Shown here: piece after piece, positions 15,427-24,953 of the stretch | Numbering within the stretch: the first letter of the stretch is position 1 | Layout of the letters: each line of letters begins with the position of its first letter | The notes under the pieces: generated by a model | The model's database searches: none | The model's input: the letters and a program-made list of their open reading frames with translations, nothing else | Told to the model about the DNA's origin: nothing | Source: Parvibaculum sp. | GTDB lineage: Bacteria; Pseudomonadota; Alphaproteobacteria; Parvibaculales; Parvibaculaceae | Direction of reading: 5' to 3' | Assembly: GCA_030649335.1 (NCBI GenBank) | Contig: JAUSLL010000051.1 | Location: 1-35,833, forward strand | Length of the DNA: 35,833 nt | Translations under genes and position numbers: made by a program

Positions 15427-16473
15427 TTACGGCTTCAGGACCACGCGGCCCATGATGCCGCCTTTGCGCAGGTCGTCGAGCGACTTGGAGGCTGCGTCGA
15501 GCGGGCGTTCTTCGACCGGGATCGGGTCGATCTTGCCAGCCTTCACCAGTTCCATCATCTCATGCGTTTCGCCGAGCGAGCCGACATAGGAACCGCCGAT
15601 GGAGATGGCGCGCATGGGGAAGAGCGGAATGGGCATGGAGAAGCCGCCGCCGAAGAGACCGACGATGACAACCTGACCGCCTTTGCGGACCGAGCCCATC
15701 GCAAATTTGAGTGAGGCTTCCGAACCAACGAAATCAACCACGGCGGGCACGCCGCCATTGGTGTCGGCAAGGAGCTTCTTCAGGGCTTCCGGGTCTTTGG
15801 GGTTGTAGACCTGATGCGCGCCTGCGCCCTGAGCGGCCTGCAGCTTCTGGTCGTCCACGTCGGCACCGAGCGGGGCCTGTTTGAACATGGCTTTGGCGAA
15901 TTGCAGACCCATCATGCCGACGCCGCCGAGGCCGACGACGAGGACGCGTTCTTCATCCGAGATATCGAGCTTCTTCATCGCGCCGTAGGCGGTGAGGCCC
16001 GAGCACATATAGGTGGCGGCGAGACCGTCTTTGATGCCCGTATAATCGAGCAGGTAACGCTGATGCGGGACTATGGCGTGCGTGGCATAGCCGCCCGCGA
16101 CCTGAATGCCGAGATTTTGCGGCTTGTTGCAAAGCTGTTCTTCGCCACGGTTGCAGGTGGGGCAATCGCCGCAGCCGATCCACGGATAGGCAACGCGATG
16201 ATCGCCGACTTTGACGTCCGTCACATCGGGACCGATGGCAACAACTTCGCCTTCGATCTCGTGGCCGAGCGTGAAGGGCAGTTTACGTCCGGCACGCACG
16301 TCGAGCTTGTTGTCGCCGCCCATGTCGAAATGGCCGTCATGGATATGCACGTCGGAATGGCAAACGCCGCAATGTGTGACTTTGAGGAGAATTTGCGAAC
16401 CCGTGGGCTTCGGCGTTTCACTTTCAACGAGTGTGAGCGGCTGGCCGTAGTCGGTGATGGCTTGTGATTTCAT
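15427..16473 (-). CDS. Zinc-dependent alcohol dehydrogenase
   Basis: The 348-residue medium-chain dehydrogenase has the catalytic zinc site Cys38 (CGVCHSDVH) with GHE at 70-72, and a structural zinc site of four cysteines (C101, C104, C107, C115 in GCGDCPTCNRGEEQLC). The NAD-binding motif VVGLGGVGMMGLQFAKA follows. This is the AdhP-like class that interconverts primary alcohols and aldehydes; exact substrate cannot be read. GAGGAG before the ATG supports the start. It is followed by a terminator, and lies 86 bp downstream of rsmA on the same strand. Confidence 0.92.
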   Translation of the reverse strand: MKSQAITDYGQPLTLVESETPKPTGSQILLKVTHCGVCHSDVHIHDGHFDMGGDNKLDVRAGRKLPFTLGHEIEGEVVAIGPDVTDVKVGDHRVAYPWIGCGDCPTCNRGEEQLCNKPQNLGIQVAGGYATHAIVPHQRYLLDYTGIKDGLAATYMCSGLTAYGAMKKLDISDEERVLVVGLGGVGMMGLQFAKAMFKQAPLGADVDDQKLQAAQGAGAHQVYNPKDPEALKKLLADTNGGVPAVVDFVGSEASLKFAMGSVRKGGQVVIVGLFGGGFSMPIPLFPMRAISIGGSYVGSLGETHEMMELVKAGKIDPIPVEERPLDAASKSLDDLRKGGIMGRVVLKP

Positions 16474-16559
16474 GGGGAGATCTCCTCAACTTTTATGGGA
16501 TGCCTGTTTTGCCGACAATGTCGCACAAGGACCCTTGCGGGCCAATGGTCAATAAGGTC

Positions 16560-17414
16560 TCAGGGCCGCGATTTGAAGGCGCGGGCCAGCGCGCAGAATT
16601 GCTCGATCGTGAGTTCTTCGGCCCGTCGCGTGCCTTCGATTCCTGCCTCATCCAGCAGCGCCTGCGCGTCGCCTGTGAGCGATTTGAGGCTTGCGCGCAG
16701 CATCTTGCGGCGCTGACCGAAGGCAGCGGCGACAACGAGTTCCAGCGCACGGGCGTCCGCCGGTGCGAGCGGCTCGTCGCGGGGCACAAGATGGACGATG
16801 GTCGAGGTGATGGATGGCGGCGGCGTGAAGGCGCGACGGTCCACGTCGAAGACCATGCGGGCTTTCATGCGCCATTGGGCGGCGATGCCGAGGCGGCCAT
16901 AGGCCTTGCCACCGGCGGGCGCGGTGATGCGCTCGGCGACTTCCTTCTGGAACATTAGCGTCATGCTGTCGTACCAGGGCCGCGCGGGCTCGGTCTGCAA
17001 CCAGCCGATGAGCAGGGGGGTTGCGATATTGTAAGGCAGATTGGCGACGATGCGGGCAGGGCCGTCCACCAGTGCGGCCATATCGGTTTCCAGCGCATCG
17101 CCTTCGATGATGGTGAGGCGACCGGGATAAGCGGCGGCGATTTCTTCCTGTGCGGGCAGGCAGCGTGGGTCGCGTTCAATCACCGTGACGTGCTTTGCGC
17201 CTTCCATCAACAGGGCGCGGGTGAGGCCGCCGGGGCCGGGGCCGACTTCGACGATGTGATGGGTGTCGAGCGAACCCGCCGAACGTGCAATGCGGCGTGT
17301 GAGATTAAGATCGAGCAGAAAATTCTGGCCCAGTGATTTCTGCGCCGCGAGACCATGCTTGGCGATCACCTCACGCAGCGGCGGCAGACCGTCGGAAGTG
17401 ACTTCGTCGCTCAT
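16560..17414 (-). CDS. rsmA: 16S rRNA (adenine1518-N6/adenine1519-N6)-dimethyltransferase
   Basis: The 284-residue enzyme (KsgA) dimethylates two adjacent adenines near the 3' end of 16S rRNA during late subunit assembly. Seen here: [18 protein letters not shown], the SAM site [15 protein letters not shown] (about 56-70), and the catalytic NLPYNIATP (125-133). The C-terminal helical domain ends [13 protein letters not shown]. The ATG overlaps the pdxA stop by four bases (ATGA), implying coupled translation; pdxA-rsmA order matches E. coli. Confidence 0.97.
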   Translation of the reverse strand: MSDEVTSDGLPPLREVIAKHGLAAQKSLGQNFLLDLNLTRRIARSAGSLDTHHIVEVGPGPGGLTRALLMEGAKHVTVIERDPRCLPAQEEIAAAYPGRLTIIEGDALETDMAALVDGPARIVANLPYNIATPLLIGWLQTEPARPWYDSMTLMFQKEVAERITAPAGGKAYGRLGIAAQWRMKARMVFDVDRRAFTPPPSITSTIVHLVPRDEPLAPADARALELVVAAAFGQRRKMLRASLKSLTGDAQALLDEAGIEGTRRAEELTIEQFCALARAFKSRP

Positions 17415-18433
17415 GCGCGCGCCCTGTTGGCGGCGATCTCATGGGCAAGGCGGATGGCTTCGATGAGGCTCAGGGCACTCGCTACGCCGCGACCGGCAAT
17501 GTCGAGGGCCGTGCCGTGGTCCGGTGATGTACGCACCACGGGCAGACCGAGAGTTGTGTTGACGCCGCGCTCGAAGTCGATGGTCTTGATCGGGATCAAC
17601 GCCTGATCGTGATACATGCACAGCGCCGCATCGTAACGCGCGCGGGCGGCGGCATGGAACATGGTGTCGGGCGGCAGGGGGCCTGAGAGTTCGACATCGC
17701 TTTCGGCGGCGATGAGCTTCATGGCGGGGGCGATCATGTCGATTTCTTCGCGTCCGATGTGACCTTCTTCGCCTGCATGCGGGTTGAGACCTGCGACGGC
17801 GAGGCGGGGACAGGCAATGCCGAGATCGCGCTTCAGGGCACGCGCAAGGATGAGACCTTTTTCGGCGATCATGGCGCTCGTGAGCTTCATCGCCACATCA
17901 CGCAGCGCGTCATGCACGGTGACAGGCACGACGCGGAGGCCGGGGCAGGAGAGCATCATCACCGGCGTCGCGCCGCCGCATCGCTCGGCGAGATATTCAG
18001 TGTGACCCGGCACGCTGAGGCCTGCCTCATAAAGCGCGCGCTTGTGAATGGGATTGGTGACGAGCGCCGAGGCGCTGCCGGCAAGAGCAAAATCGCAGGC
18101 CATGTCGATGGAGCACATAACCGCGGCAGCATTGACGGGCGCGAGTGTGCCCGCAACGACTGGCCCGCCAAGCGTGATCGGTAGCACAGGCAACGCGTCA
18201 ACAAAGACGGATGCGGCCTCGTCGGGCGCCGAGATTTCAGCAATGCGGATGTCGAGACGCAGGTTGCGGGCCAGATCGGCATAGAGCGCGGGAGCGCCGA
18301 TGACGAAGAAGGGCGGCAGATGTTCGGCACCACGCGCAGCCCATGCCTTGAGCGTGATCTCCGGACCGACACCCGCAGGCTCGCCCATGGTGAGGGCAAG
18401 CGGCGCGGACGAACTATCAGACATAGGTGTCAT
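17411..18433 (-). CDS. pdxA: 4-hydroxythreonine-4-phosphate dehydrogenase
   Basis: The 340-residue enzyme oxidises 4-phosphohydroxy-L-threonine in the DXP-dependent pyridoxal phosphate pathway. It begins [20 protein letters not shown]. The metal-binding histidines lie in [21 protein letters not shown] and [19 protein letters not shown]. The end [17 protein letters not shown] is characteristic. Two starts are possible, 18433 and 18424; GGTGGTG just upstream favours 18433. Vitamin B6 synthesis has no direct link to its envelope-biogenesis neighbours, but the order surA-pdxA-rsmA is ancient. Confidence 0.96.
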   Translation of the reverse strand: MTPMSDSSSAPLALTMGEPAGVGPEITLKAWAARGAEHLPPFFVIGAPALYADLARNLRLDIRIAEISAPDEAASVFVDALPVLPITLGGPVVAGTLAPVNAAAVMCSIDMACDFALAGSASALVTNPIHKRALYEAGLSVPGHTEYLAERCGGATPVMMLSCPGLRVVPVTVHDALRDVAMKLTSAMIAEKGLILARALKRDLGIACPRLAVAGLNPHAGEEGHIGREEIDMIAPAMKLIAAESDVELSGPLPPDTMFHAAARARYDAALCMYHDQALIPIKTIDFERGVNTTLGLPVVRTSPDHGTALDIAGRGVASALSLIEAIRLAHEIAANRARA

Positions 18434-18489
18434 GTCACCACCCCGCAGAGGGCGTTGGCAGAGGATACAGGGTCAACGCATCTCCCAGA

Positions 18490-19860
18490 TCAACGCATTT
18501 CAATGACGGCGTCGCGGCGCAGGTCGCGCAAGTGGCGACGTGCCATCATCGACAATTGCTGCGAGAACAGATTGTCCTCGATGCTGTCACGCGTCGGCAT
18601 TTCACCAGCATTGGCCTTGTGATCGCAAACGGCGACAATTTCAATGCCCTCCTGGCTGCGTAGAGGCGGCAGAGTTTGACCCGGCTTGCTCTTAGAGACA
18701 GCCGACTGCATGCGACCGTCAAGCGAGCCGAAGATCGCGCTGCGTGCAGCGTCGGCGCGACCGCCGAGATAGGATTTGATCTGCTCGTCGATAGCATCGC
18801 AGGATTTGAATTCCCTAATGAATTTGGCGGATTCAACAGCACGGCGTTCGAGCGCGGCAGGGGGCGCATCGGGTGTTAGCGGCAGCACCACGCGGCGGAA
18901 TGTCCACTCATCCTGCATCGGGTCGGACCCCGTTCCCGACTGCTTGTTGCGCAGCTGGACAATGTAGATGCCGTTGAGTGTCTTGACGGGTTCGGACACA
19001 GCGCCGATGCCCATCTGCGAGACCATTTCGCTCACACCTTCCGGCAACTGGCTCAGATGCACCCAGCCCATGTCACCGCCATTGGCGGCTGTGGCCGCGC
19101 GGCTGAACTGTTGAGCAACGGCGGCAAAGGGTGCGCCCATGCGGATCTGTTCGGCAAGACGGCTCGCGCCGCCCATCATTTCCTGTTCCTGAGACGGTGT
19201 GTCAAAGGTCAGCAGAATTTCCGACACAAGATAGCGCGGCTCGTTGGCTTCTTCATTGAGACGGTTGAGAACTTCGGTCACTTCTTCTTCGCTGACCGTG
19301 ATGGTCGGGCTGAACCGCTGGCCGATCACTTTGTTCCATGCAATTTCGGCGCGGATCTGGTTGAGAAGCGAATTTCTGGAGACTTTGTTCTCTTTGAGAA
19401 AATCGTCGATCTGCTCGGTCGTCATATTGGCGCGTTTGGCGATGCCTTCGATCTGCTCGTTGATTTCTTTTTCTTCGACCTTGATATCGAGGCGGTCAGC
19501 TTCCTGCGTTTCAAGGGTTTCGTCTACCAGAGTCCGCAGGACCTGCGGTTCGATGCGGGAAATATTTTCCGGCGAATCCGGAATGCCCGACGTGACCATG
19601 ATGAGCTTGACGCGCTGCTCAAGGTCGTAGCGTGAGACGATCTGGTCATTGATGACAGCGGCGATGCCTTGCTGGCCCGTCGACTCGCCGGCGGCCAGAG
19701 CAGGCGCGCCGGCGGTAAGGGTCGCTCCCAGCAAAATGCCCAGCGATAAGACCCCCGACACGGACATGGATAACAGCCCCGCGCAGGTCTTCGCTGAAAT
19801 GCGATGAAAAAATTTTCCACTGGCAGGCGTGACTGAACACGCGAGCTTTTCTGACTTCAT
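18490..19860 (-). CDS. surA: Periplasmic chaperone and peptidyl-prolyl isomerase SurA
   Basis: The roughly 456-residue protein has a long N-terminal signal region ending ATLTAGAPALAAG. A SurA N-domain follows (GIAAVINDQIVSRYDLEQRV; LVDETLETQEADRLDI), then one parvulin-type domain with VSEILLTFDTPSQEQEM, NGGDMGWVHLSQLPEGVSEM and LNGIYIVQL. E. coli SurA has two parvulin domains; the second is not recognisable here, and the C-terminal part is divergent. It escorts outer-membrane barrels, including LptD, across the periplasm. The frame opens at a TTG at 19926; I prefer the ATG at 19860, though no good ribosome site is visible. Position between lptD and pdxA supports the identity. Confidence 0.9.
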   Translation of the reverse strand: MKSEKLACSVTPASGKFFHRISAKTCAGLLSMSVSGVLSLGILLGATLTAGAPALAAGESTGQQGIAAVINDQIVSRYDLEQRVKLIMVTSGIPDSPENISRIEPQVLRTLVDETLETQEADRLDIKVEEKEINEQIEGIAKRANMTTEQIDDFLKENKVSRNSLLNQIRAEIAWNKVIGQRFSPTITVSEEEVTEVLNRLNEEANEPRYLVSEILLTFDTPSQEQEMMGGASRLAEQIRMGAPFAAVAQQFSRAATAANGGDMGWVHLSQLPEGVSEMVSQMGIGAVSEPVKTLNGIYIVQLRNKQSGTGSDPMQDEWTFRRVVLPLTPDAPPAALERRAVESAKFIREFKSCDAIDEQIKSYLGGRADAARSAIFGSLDGRMQSAVSKSKPGQTLPPLRSQEGIEIVAVCDHKANAGEMPTRDSIEDNLFSQQLSMMARRHLRDLRRDAVIEMR

Positions 19861-20037
19861 GATACTACGCCGGACGCTCCCGTTGGGCTGGGACGCCCCC
19901 AACCTGAGGCGGACAGAATACTGCAATCGGACCGCTAATCAACCGATGAGACCTGTATAAAACGCTTGTAATTAGCTTGATTTGCGCAGTTCGGCCTTGC
20001 CTTTTGGCTGGTGCTGCGAAAGTCGCATTTTTGAGCC

Positions 20038-22380
20038 TTACGGGTCAGAGCGCGTATTGTTGGTCCATCCGGCCGGATCGCCGAAAAGCGAGCCATCCCC
20101 CGAGCCGAACAGCGATGATCCGGGATTGATGACGCCTGCGTTCGCTCCCTGTGTAGAGCGGCCTGTGCCGGTGGAACCCAGGTTTTTGAAGGTGACTTCA
20201 ACCAGGAATGTGTTCGATTTCTGAATATCCTGATAGCTGATATTGGACTGGTAGAAGCCTACGGACAGGCCGAAACATTCATCCTGATAGCCGACCCCGA
20301 TTCGATTTGAAATCGTCTCGCTCGAAGTGAGGTCGCGTGTTGTATTGCCGAACAGGCGCCAGAATTCGCTGAGCTTGAGAACAGCCCCGAGGCTGATTTC
20401 TTCGCGCGATCCTGTTGTCGCCGTGATTGACGGGTCCTGCGCGAAATAGGCATAGCCCAGTTGTGTTGCCAACGGACCGGTGCGCGCAATCAGATCAAAT
20501 TCGTTGCGGTTGAATTTGAAATTGGCCTGATCGAGACGGAAACGGTGTACCGCGAGGATCTTGTTGCTGGGGGCCAGCTGAATGGAACCCACATAGTCGG
20601 ACTGTTGGTCGCGCAATCCGCTGGCGGCGGTGAAGCTGTCGTCTTCCTGAAGGCGGAAACTCTGGCCGAACAGCATGCTGGCCTGCGCACCACCATTGCC
20701 GTACACCGAATAACGCATGCCGACACTGGCGCGCGAACCGGACTCCCAACGGTCATATCCGGGGAAGCGGTTTTCGGAAAACAGATTGGTGTCATCAAAC
20801 TCAACGGTAAGTGAATCCTGATTGGGAATCTTGTCGTTGTTGCTGACGTGCGGCGCAACGATGAATTCGGCCACAGGCTCGATGACCTGACGCAGGCTCG
20901 TTGAACTGTTGACGAAGGGATAGCTGACTTCGACACCGGCGGTCGGCAACGCACGTACAATAGATTCATTGCCGTAATAGGTGACCGGCGTCGTGTCGAT
21001 CGGTGCCTGCTCGGTCGAATAGATGTCGCCGCGCACACTGGCGAAGAAGCGATAGACTTGACCGGCCTTGGAGGTGAAAGGCTTTTTCCAACTGAAGGTC
21101 GTGGACAGGCGACGACTATCGAGCCCGCCCGGCGTGCCCAACATCATCATATTGCCGTTAAACATCAGACGACCATCGCCGAGAATATCGCCGAAATCGT
21201 AGTCCACATTGACCAGCGGAGCGACCCAGGGAATGTCGTCGCCATTGACGCGTGCGAGCAGGGACTTGAAGTAATATGCATCGGCCGTGATCGCGTTGCG
21301 GCCGCTGAAATGTTCGACATAGAGGCGATTGACCAAATCCGTGTCGTTGGACAGGCTGTATTTGCGCAAGTAGGTCGTGTCCGACACTAGCTCGGCATTG
21401 AAGCCCCAATTCCATTCCGGTGCGATGTTGAAACGCCCGTCGCCGAACAGACTGCCGCGGAATTCAGATTCACCTGCCGTGCCCGCTGTGCGGGTTTCCG
21501 GCCATGTGCCGGTAGCAAAGAAACGATAAGCACCTGACGCGATGCGATGGCGGAATTCGCCCTGATAGACAATGCCTTCCTGCGACGTGAAACGCGGCGC
21601 AATGGTCGTGTCCATATTGGGTGCGATGGCCCAGTAATAGGGGATCGTGATTTCCTGCCCGAGATCCGTCGAACTGGCGAAAGAGGGCAGCAGGAAACCG
21701 GACTGGCGTTTCACGGTCGGATCGGGGTGCGAGAAGAACGGCAGATAGGCAATCGGTACGCCAAAAAATTCCATGAACGCGTCTTCATAGACAATGCGTT
21801 TGGTTTCGGTGTTGTGAATGACGCGGAAGGCTTTGATCTGCCAGAGCGGCGTCGTTTTGCCTTCTTCCTTACAAATTTTGCAGGGGCTGTAGACGCCGCG
21901 ATGCAGCGTGGTCACCGTGCCGTTGGTGCGCACGGCGTCGTTGCCTGCCAGGCGAGACTTATCCGTCATCAGAACGGAGAGCGTTTGCACAACGCCGTCT
22001 TTCATTTTGTTGCGCAGCACGAGGTGGTCGGCAAAGGCCACTTCGCCCGAAGGCTCCAGCAGCGAGACATTGCCGTCCGCCGTCACGATATCCTTGGTCT
22101 GGTCATAGGTGACCTTGTCGGCGATGAGGATGCGCCCGTCATAGGCGATCTCGACATGGCCGGTCGCGGTCACGATCTGTGTGTCGCGGTCGTAGACGAG
22201 GCTGTCGGCTTGCATCAGCACTTCGCCGGACTGGGGGAATTGCGCGTCTGTGCCCGCCTTGGCGGTGGCGGCCCATGCGGCGGAACTGCCGCCGAGCGTG
22301 CCGGAGGCAAGCCCGAGAATGAGTGTGAAAGCGGTCGCCGCCTGATGGAAGGCGCGACCCGACCTCATTCCAAATGCCAT
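20038..22380 (-). CDS. lptD: LPS-assembly protein LptD
   Basis: The 780-residue outer-membrane protein has a signal peptide (to about residue 37, ending SSAAWA). An OstA-type periplasmic jellyroll domain follows (SGEVLMQADSLVYDRDTQIV; GDVSLLEPSGEVAFADHLVL-like stretch), then the large beta-barrel (SDTTYLRKYSLSNDTDLVNR; LSEFWRLFGNTTRDLTSSET). It receives LPS from LptA and inserts it in the outer leaflet with LptE. Cysteines occur as CKIC near residue 165 and in DECFGL near the end, consistent with the disulfides LptD needs. Upstream ACGGGA supports the ATG. It follows lptG on the same strand. Confidence 0.96.
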   Translation of the reverse strand: MAFGMRSGRAFHQAATAFTLILGLASGTLGGSSAAWAATAKAGTDAQFPQSGEVLMQADSLVYDRDTQIVTATGHVEIAYDGRILIADKVTYDQTKDIVTADGNVSLLEPSGEVAFADHLVLRNKMKDGVVQTLSVLMTDKSRLAGNDAVRTNGTVTTLHRGVYSPCKICKEEGKTTPLWQIKAFRVIHNTETKRIVYEDAFMEFFGVPIAYLPFFSHPDPTVKRQSGFLLPSFASSTDLGQEITIPYYWAIAPNMDTTIAPRFTSQEGIVYQGEFRHRIASGAYRFFATGTWPETRTAGTAGESEFRGSLFGDGRFNIAPEWNWGFNAELVSDTTYLRKYSLSNDTDLVNRLYVEHFSGRNAITADAYYFKSLLARVNGDDIPWVAPLVNVDYDFGDILGDGRLMFNGNMMMLGTPGGLDSRRLSTTFSWKKPFTSKAGQVYRFFASVRGDIYSTEQAPIDTTPVTYYGNESIVRALPTAGVEVSYPFVNSSTSLRQVIEPVAEFIVAPHVSNNDKIPNQDSLTVEFDDTNLFSENRFPGYDRWESGSRASVGMRYSVYGNGGAQASMLFGQSFRLQEDDSFTAASGLRDQQSDYVGSIQLAPSNKILAVHRFRLDQANFKFNRNEFDLIARTGPLATQLGYAYFAQDPSITATTGSREEISLGAVLKLSEFWRLFGNTTRDLTSSETISNRIGVGYQDECFGLSVGFYQSNISYQDIQKSNTFLVEVTFKNLGSTGTGRSTQGANAGVINPGSSLFGSGDGSLFGDPAGWTNNTRSDP

Positions 22381-22446
22381 ATTCCCGTTTCCCCCGTCTG
22401 TACGCGTCGTCGTCTTAATGTACCTGACCTCAAATTGTCAGGACTG

Positions 22447-23550
22447 TCAGCCATCCTCAAGGTGGAATAGCACAGCCAGACCCAAAAGCATGGCCACAAT
22501 AGCGGGCGACCAAGCCGCAAGGAAGGGCGGCAGCACACCTGATTTGCCAAGCGCCAGCGCCAGGTCACTCAGGAAATAGAGGAAAAATCCGGCAAGAACC
22601 CCGCCAAGCACCAATTGGACAAGCCCGCCGAGGCGCGAAGTGCGCAACGAGAAGATGCCGCCCACCAGCACCATGGTGCAGAGGAGGACGGGCGTCGCCA
22701 GCACATCATAGAAATGCAGCTGATAGCGTTTGGCCGAAAAGCCGGCTGCTTCCGCCATCTCGATGAAATGCGGCAGGTCCCAAAAAGAAATCGTGTTCTC
22801 GTCGGCAAAGCTCTCCTGCACCTTGGTCAAGGTCAGCGTGGTCGGCTGCTGATACTTGTCAAAATGACGGGGCTGATCGCTGAGGCTGCTGATCCAGACA
22901 TTGGAAAGCGCCCAATAGCCGTCTTCGAGCGTTGCCGATTTGGCGTCGATGCGGCCCGCGAAGCTCTCATCGCCGTCGTAGAGAAAGATCGTCACGTCTT
23001 CGAGCTTGAGACCCAGTTCGCTGACGCGCAGGGCATGGACGACCGACAACCCGTCGCCGTCGGCCTGTCGAAGCCACAGGCCATTGGCCGACACGGCCAG
23101 AAGGCTCGTCTGGCCGCGCAGATACCGCGCTTCAAGCTGCGCGTGGCGTGCCGACATGGCAGACGCCACAGGGTTGTAAACGGTGATGATGAAGGAGCCC
23201 ATAAGGAAGGCGACGAGAAGCGCCGGCATCATGAACTGCCAGACCGAGACACCTGCCGCCCGCGCAATGACCAACTCATTGTTACGGGTGACGCGCATGA
23301 AAGCCGCCATGCTGCCGAACAGCACCGCAAAGGGAAGCGTGTCGCTGCCTATGGTGGGCAGATTGAGAAAAGACATGGTGGCCAGAAGGCCGAATGAAAT
23401 GTCTTTCTGGCTTGATGCACGTCGCGTTAGCTCGACGAGATCGATCATATAAATGAGACACAGAAAGATGCAGAAGGTGATCGCGACCGTGAAGAAGAAT
23501 TGGCGTCCGAGATAACGCGTCAGGGTCCAAGAAATATTGACGGAGTTCAT
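22447..23550 (-). CDS. lptG: LPS export ABC transporter permease LptG
   Basis: The 367-residue permease has six membrane segments, three before and three after a periplasmic beta-jellyroll (about 100-265). It starts TLTRYLGRQFFFTVAITFCI and carries LPTIGSDTLPFAVLFGSMAAF and ATPVLLCTMVLVGGIFSLRT. With LptF and the ATPase LptB (not in this window) it extracts LPS from the inner membrane. The start overlaps the lptF stop by four bases, and GGGAGTG precedes it. Being second and ending in a hydrophobic FHLEDG matches LptG rather than LptF. Confidence 0.95.
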   Translation of the reverse strand: MNSVNISWTLTRYLGRQFFFTVAITFCIFLCLIYMIDLVELTRRASSQKDISFGLLATMSFLNLPTIGSDTLPFAVLFGSMAAFMRVTRNNELVIARAAGVSVWQFMMPALLVAFLMGSFIITVYNPVASAMSARHAQLEARYLRGQTSLLAVSANGLWLRQADGDGLSVVHALRVSELGLKLEDVTIFLYDGDESFAGRIDAKSATLEDGYWALSNVWISSLSDQPRHFDKYQQPTTLTLTKVQESFADENTISFWDLPHFIEMAEAAGFSAKRYQLHFYDVLATPVLLCTMVLVGGIFSLRTSRLGGLVQLVLGGVLAGFFLYFLSDLALALGKSGVLPPFLAAWSPAIVAMLLGLAVLFHLEDG

Positions 23551-24713
23551 CGGGCGGCACTCCCGAAGGGCAGGCGTTGCCTGATCGACTTAAATATGGG
23601 CCGCCAGATATTTTCAAGCCGGACACCGGCGATCATGGCCGTGCAAATGCCGCTGACCGCAAGCGGCAGAAGATAGATGAGTGCTGTGGCTGTGGGTCGC
23701 GTCGCTGCAAGGTTGACGACACCGAAGCCGACAAGCCGCGCAATAACGGCAGCCGCTGCACCGAAGGCAATGCGCAATGTATAGCCGCGCCTGTTGAAGG
23801 GAGCAGGCAGGAGGCAGGCGAGTGCGATCATCGCAAACATCAAAGGATAAAGCATCGCCACCAGACGGTCGTGACCTTCCGCGCGCAACTTCGCCTTGAA
23901 CTGCTGGCCGTAGAGATCATTGCTGGCAGGATTGAACAAGTCCGGCAGAAAACGTTCACGCGATTCATACTCGGTGACGGTGTGGTCGGTGCTGTATTGC
24001 GACAGGTCGTAAGTGTATTTGTCGAAATAGAGCAGCGACACAGGACTTTGCTTGGGACCTTCGCTCTCGCTCACGCGCTCAATGTTACCGTTATACATGA
24101 CAAGGCGCGGGCCTTCTGCAGTGCGCACCATCTCGCCGGTCTCGGCCATATAGGTGACGGCTTTGCCGGGCACGCGTTCGTCATGGACAAGGATGCCTCT
24201 GATGCCGCCGTTGGGCGTGCGCGAACGCACATAGACAGTGAGCCCCGATACCGGGTTGGTGAACGCGCCCTCGCGGATTAATGACGTGGCGATGTCGCCG
24301 CGGATCTCGAAGAGACGCGTGCGCAATTCGCGCATGCCAGCAGGCATGAGGTAAAGATTGAGGAGCAACACCAGCGCCATGGTCAGGCTGACCAGCAGCA
24401 TGACCGGCCACGCAACCGCCCAACGACTGATGCCCGCAGAAAAGATCACGATAAGCTCGCTGTCGCTGATGAGCTTGTTGAGCGTGTAGAGCAGCGCCAC
24501 AAACAGCGCGATGGGCAGCACCGTGTTAACCGCACTCGGAAGCGCCAGCACACTCAATTCAAAGAAAGTGCCGAGGCTCTGACCCTGCGTGATGAGCAGG
24601 TCGAGCATCTTCAGCGCCTGTGTGAGCCAGATGATGCCCGTGAGCACAACCGTCGCCATTGCGAAGGGCAAGGCTGACTGCACAAAGATGTAGCGCGTGA
24701 GGACGGAAATCAT
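23547..24713 (-). CDS. lptF: LPS export ABC transporter permease LptF
   Basis: The roughly 388-residue permease is homologous in layout to LptG: membrane segments at both ends around a periplasmic domain. It starts ISVLTRYIFVQSALPFAMAT and shows LPSAVNTVLPIALFVALLYT, SDSELIVIFSAGISRW and, late, MLYPLMFAMIALACLLPAPF. The frame opens at 24755; I chose the ATG at 24713 because AGG lies upstream and the hydrophobic start fits the family. First gene of the minus-strand run lptF-lptG-lptD-surA-pdxA-rsmA. Divergent from pepA, as in E. coli. Confidence 0.95.
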   Translation of the reverse strand: MISVLTRYIFVQSALPFAMATVVLTGIIWLTQALKMLDLLITQGQSLGTFFELSVLALPSAVNTVLPIALFVALLYTLNKLISDSELIVIFSAGISRWAVAWPVMLLVSLTMALVLLLNLYLMPAGMRELRTRLFEIRGDIATSLIREGAFTNPVSGLTVYVRSRTPNGGIRGILVHDERVPGKAVTYMAETGEMVRTAEGPRLVMYNGNIERVSESEGPKQSPVSLLYFDKYTYDLSQYSTDHTVTEYESRERFLPDLFNPASNDLYGQQFKAKLRAEGHDRLVAMLYPLMFAMIALACLLPAPFNRRGYTLRIAFGAAAAVIARLVGFGVVNLAATRPTATALIYLLPLAVSGICTAMIAGVRLENIWRPIFKSIRQRLPFGSAAR

Positions 24714-24953
24714 CAGTTCTGGCCTAAAGAGTTCGGGGCGGGGTCGGCGCGCCATGGAGTGGGCTTGCCGACCGTGGAAGGCCAGACGGCTTTTCCTTTC
24801 GGGCGATTGCGTTAGGATACAAGCTACAGAGCCAGATTAGGAACGGTTTTCTCGTTTTTGCAGTCGCATAAGGCCGGAATGGCCGCCCTGATCCGGTGAT
24901 ACGGGAAAACTAGCCCACCGATTCGCATTTCAGCCCGCAAGAGAGACAATCCT

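Noticed and set aside
16474-16500. GGAGATCTCC palindrome before the alcohol dehydrogenase
   Set aside because: It overlaps the ribosome site GAGGAG and is explained by it; no second copy was seen that would suggest an operator.
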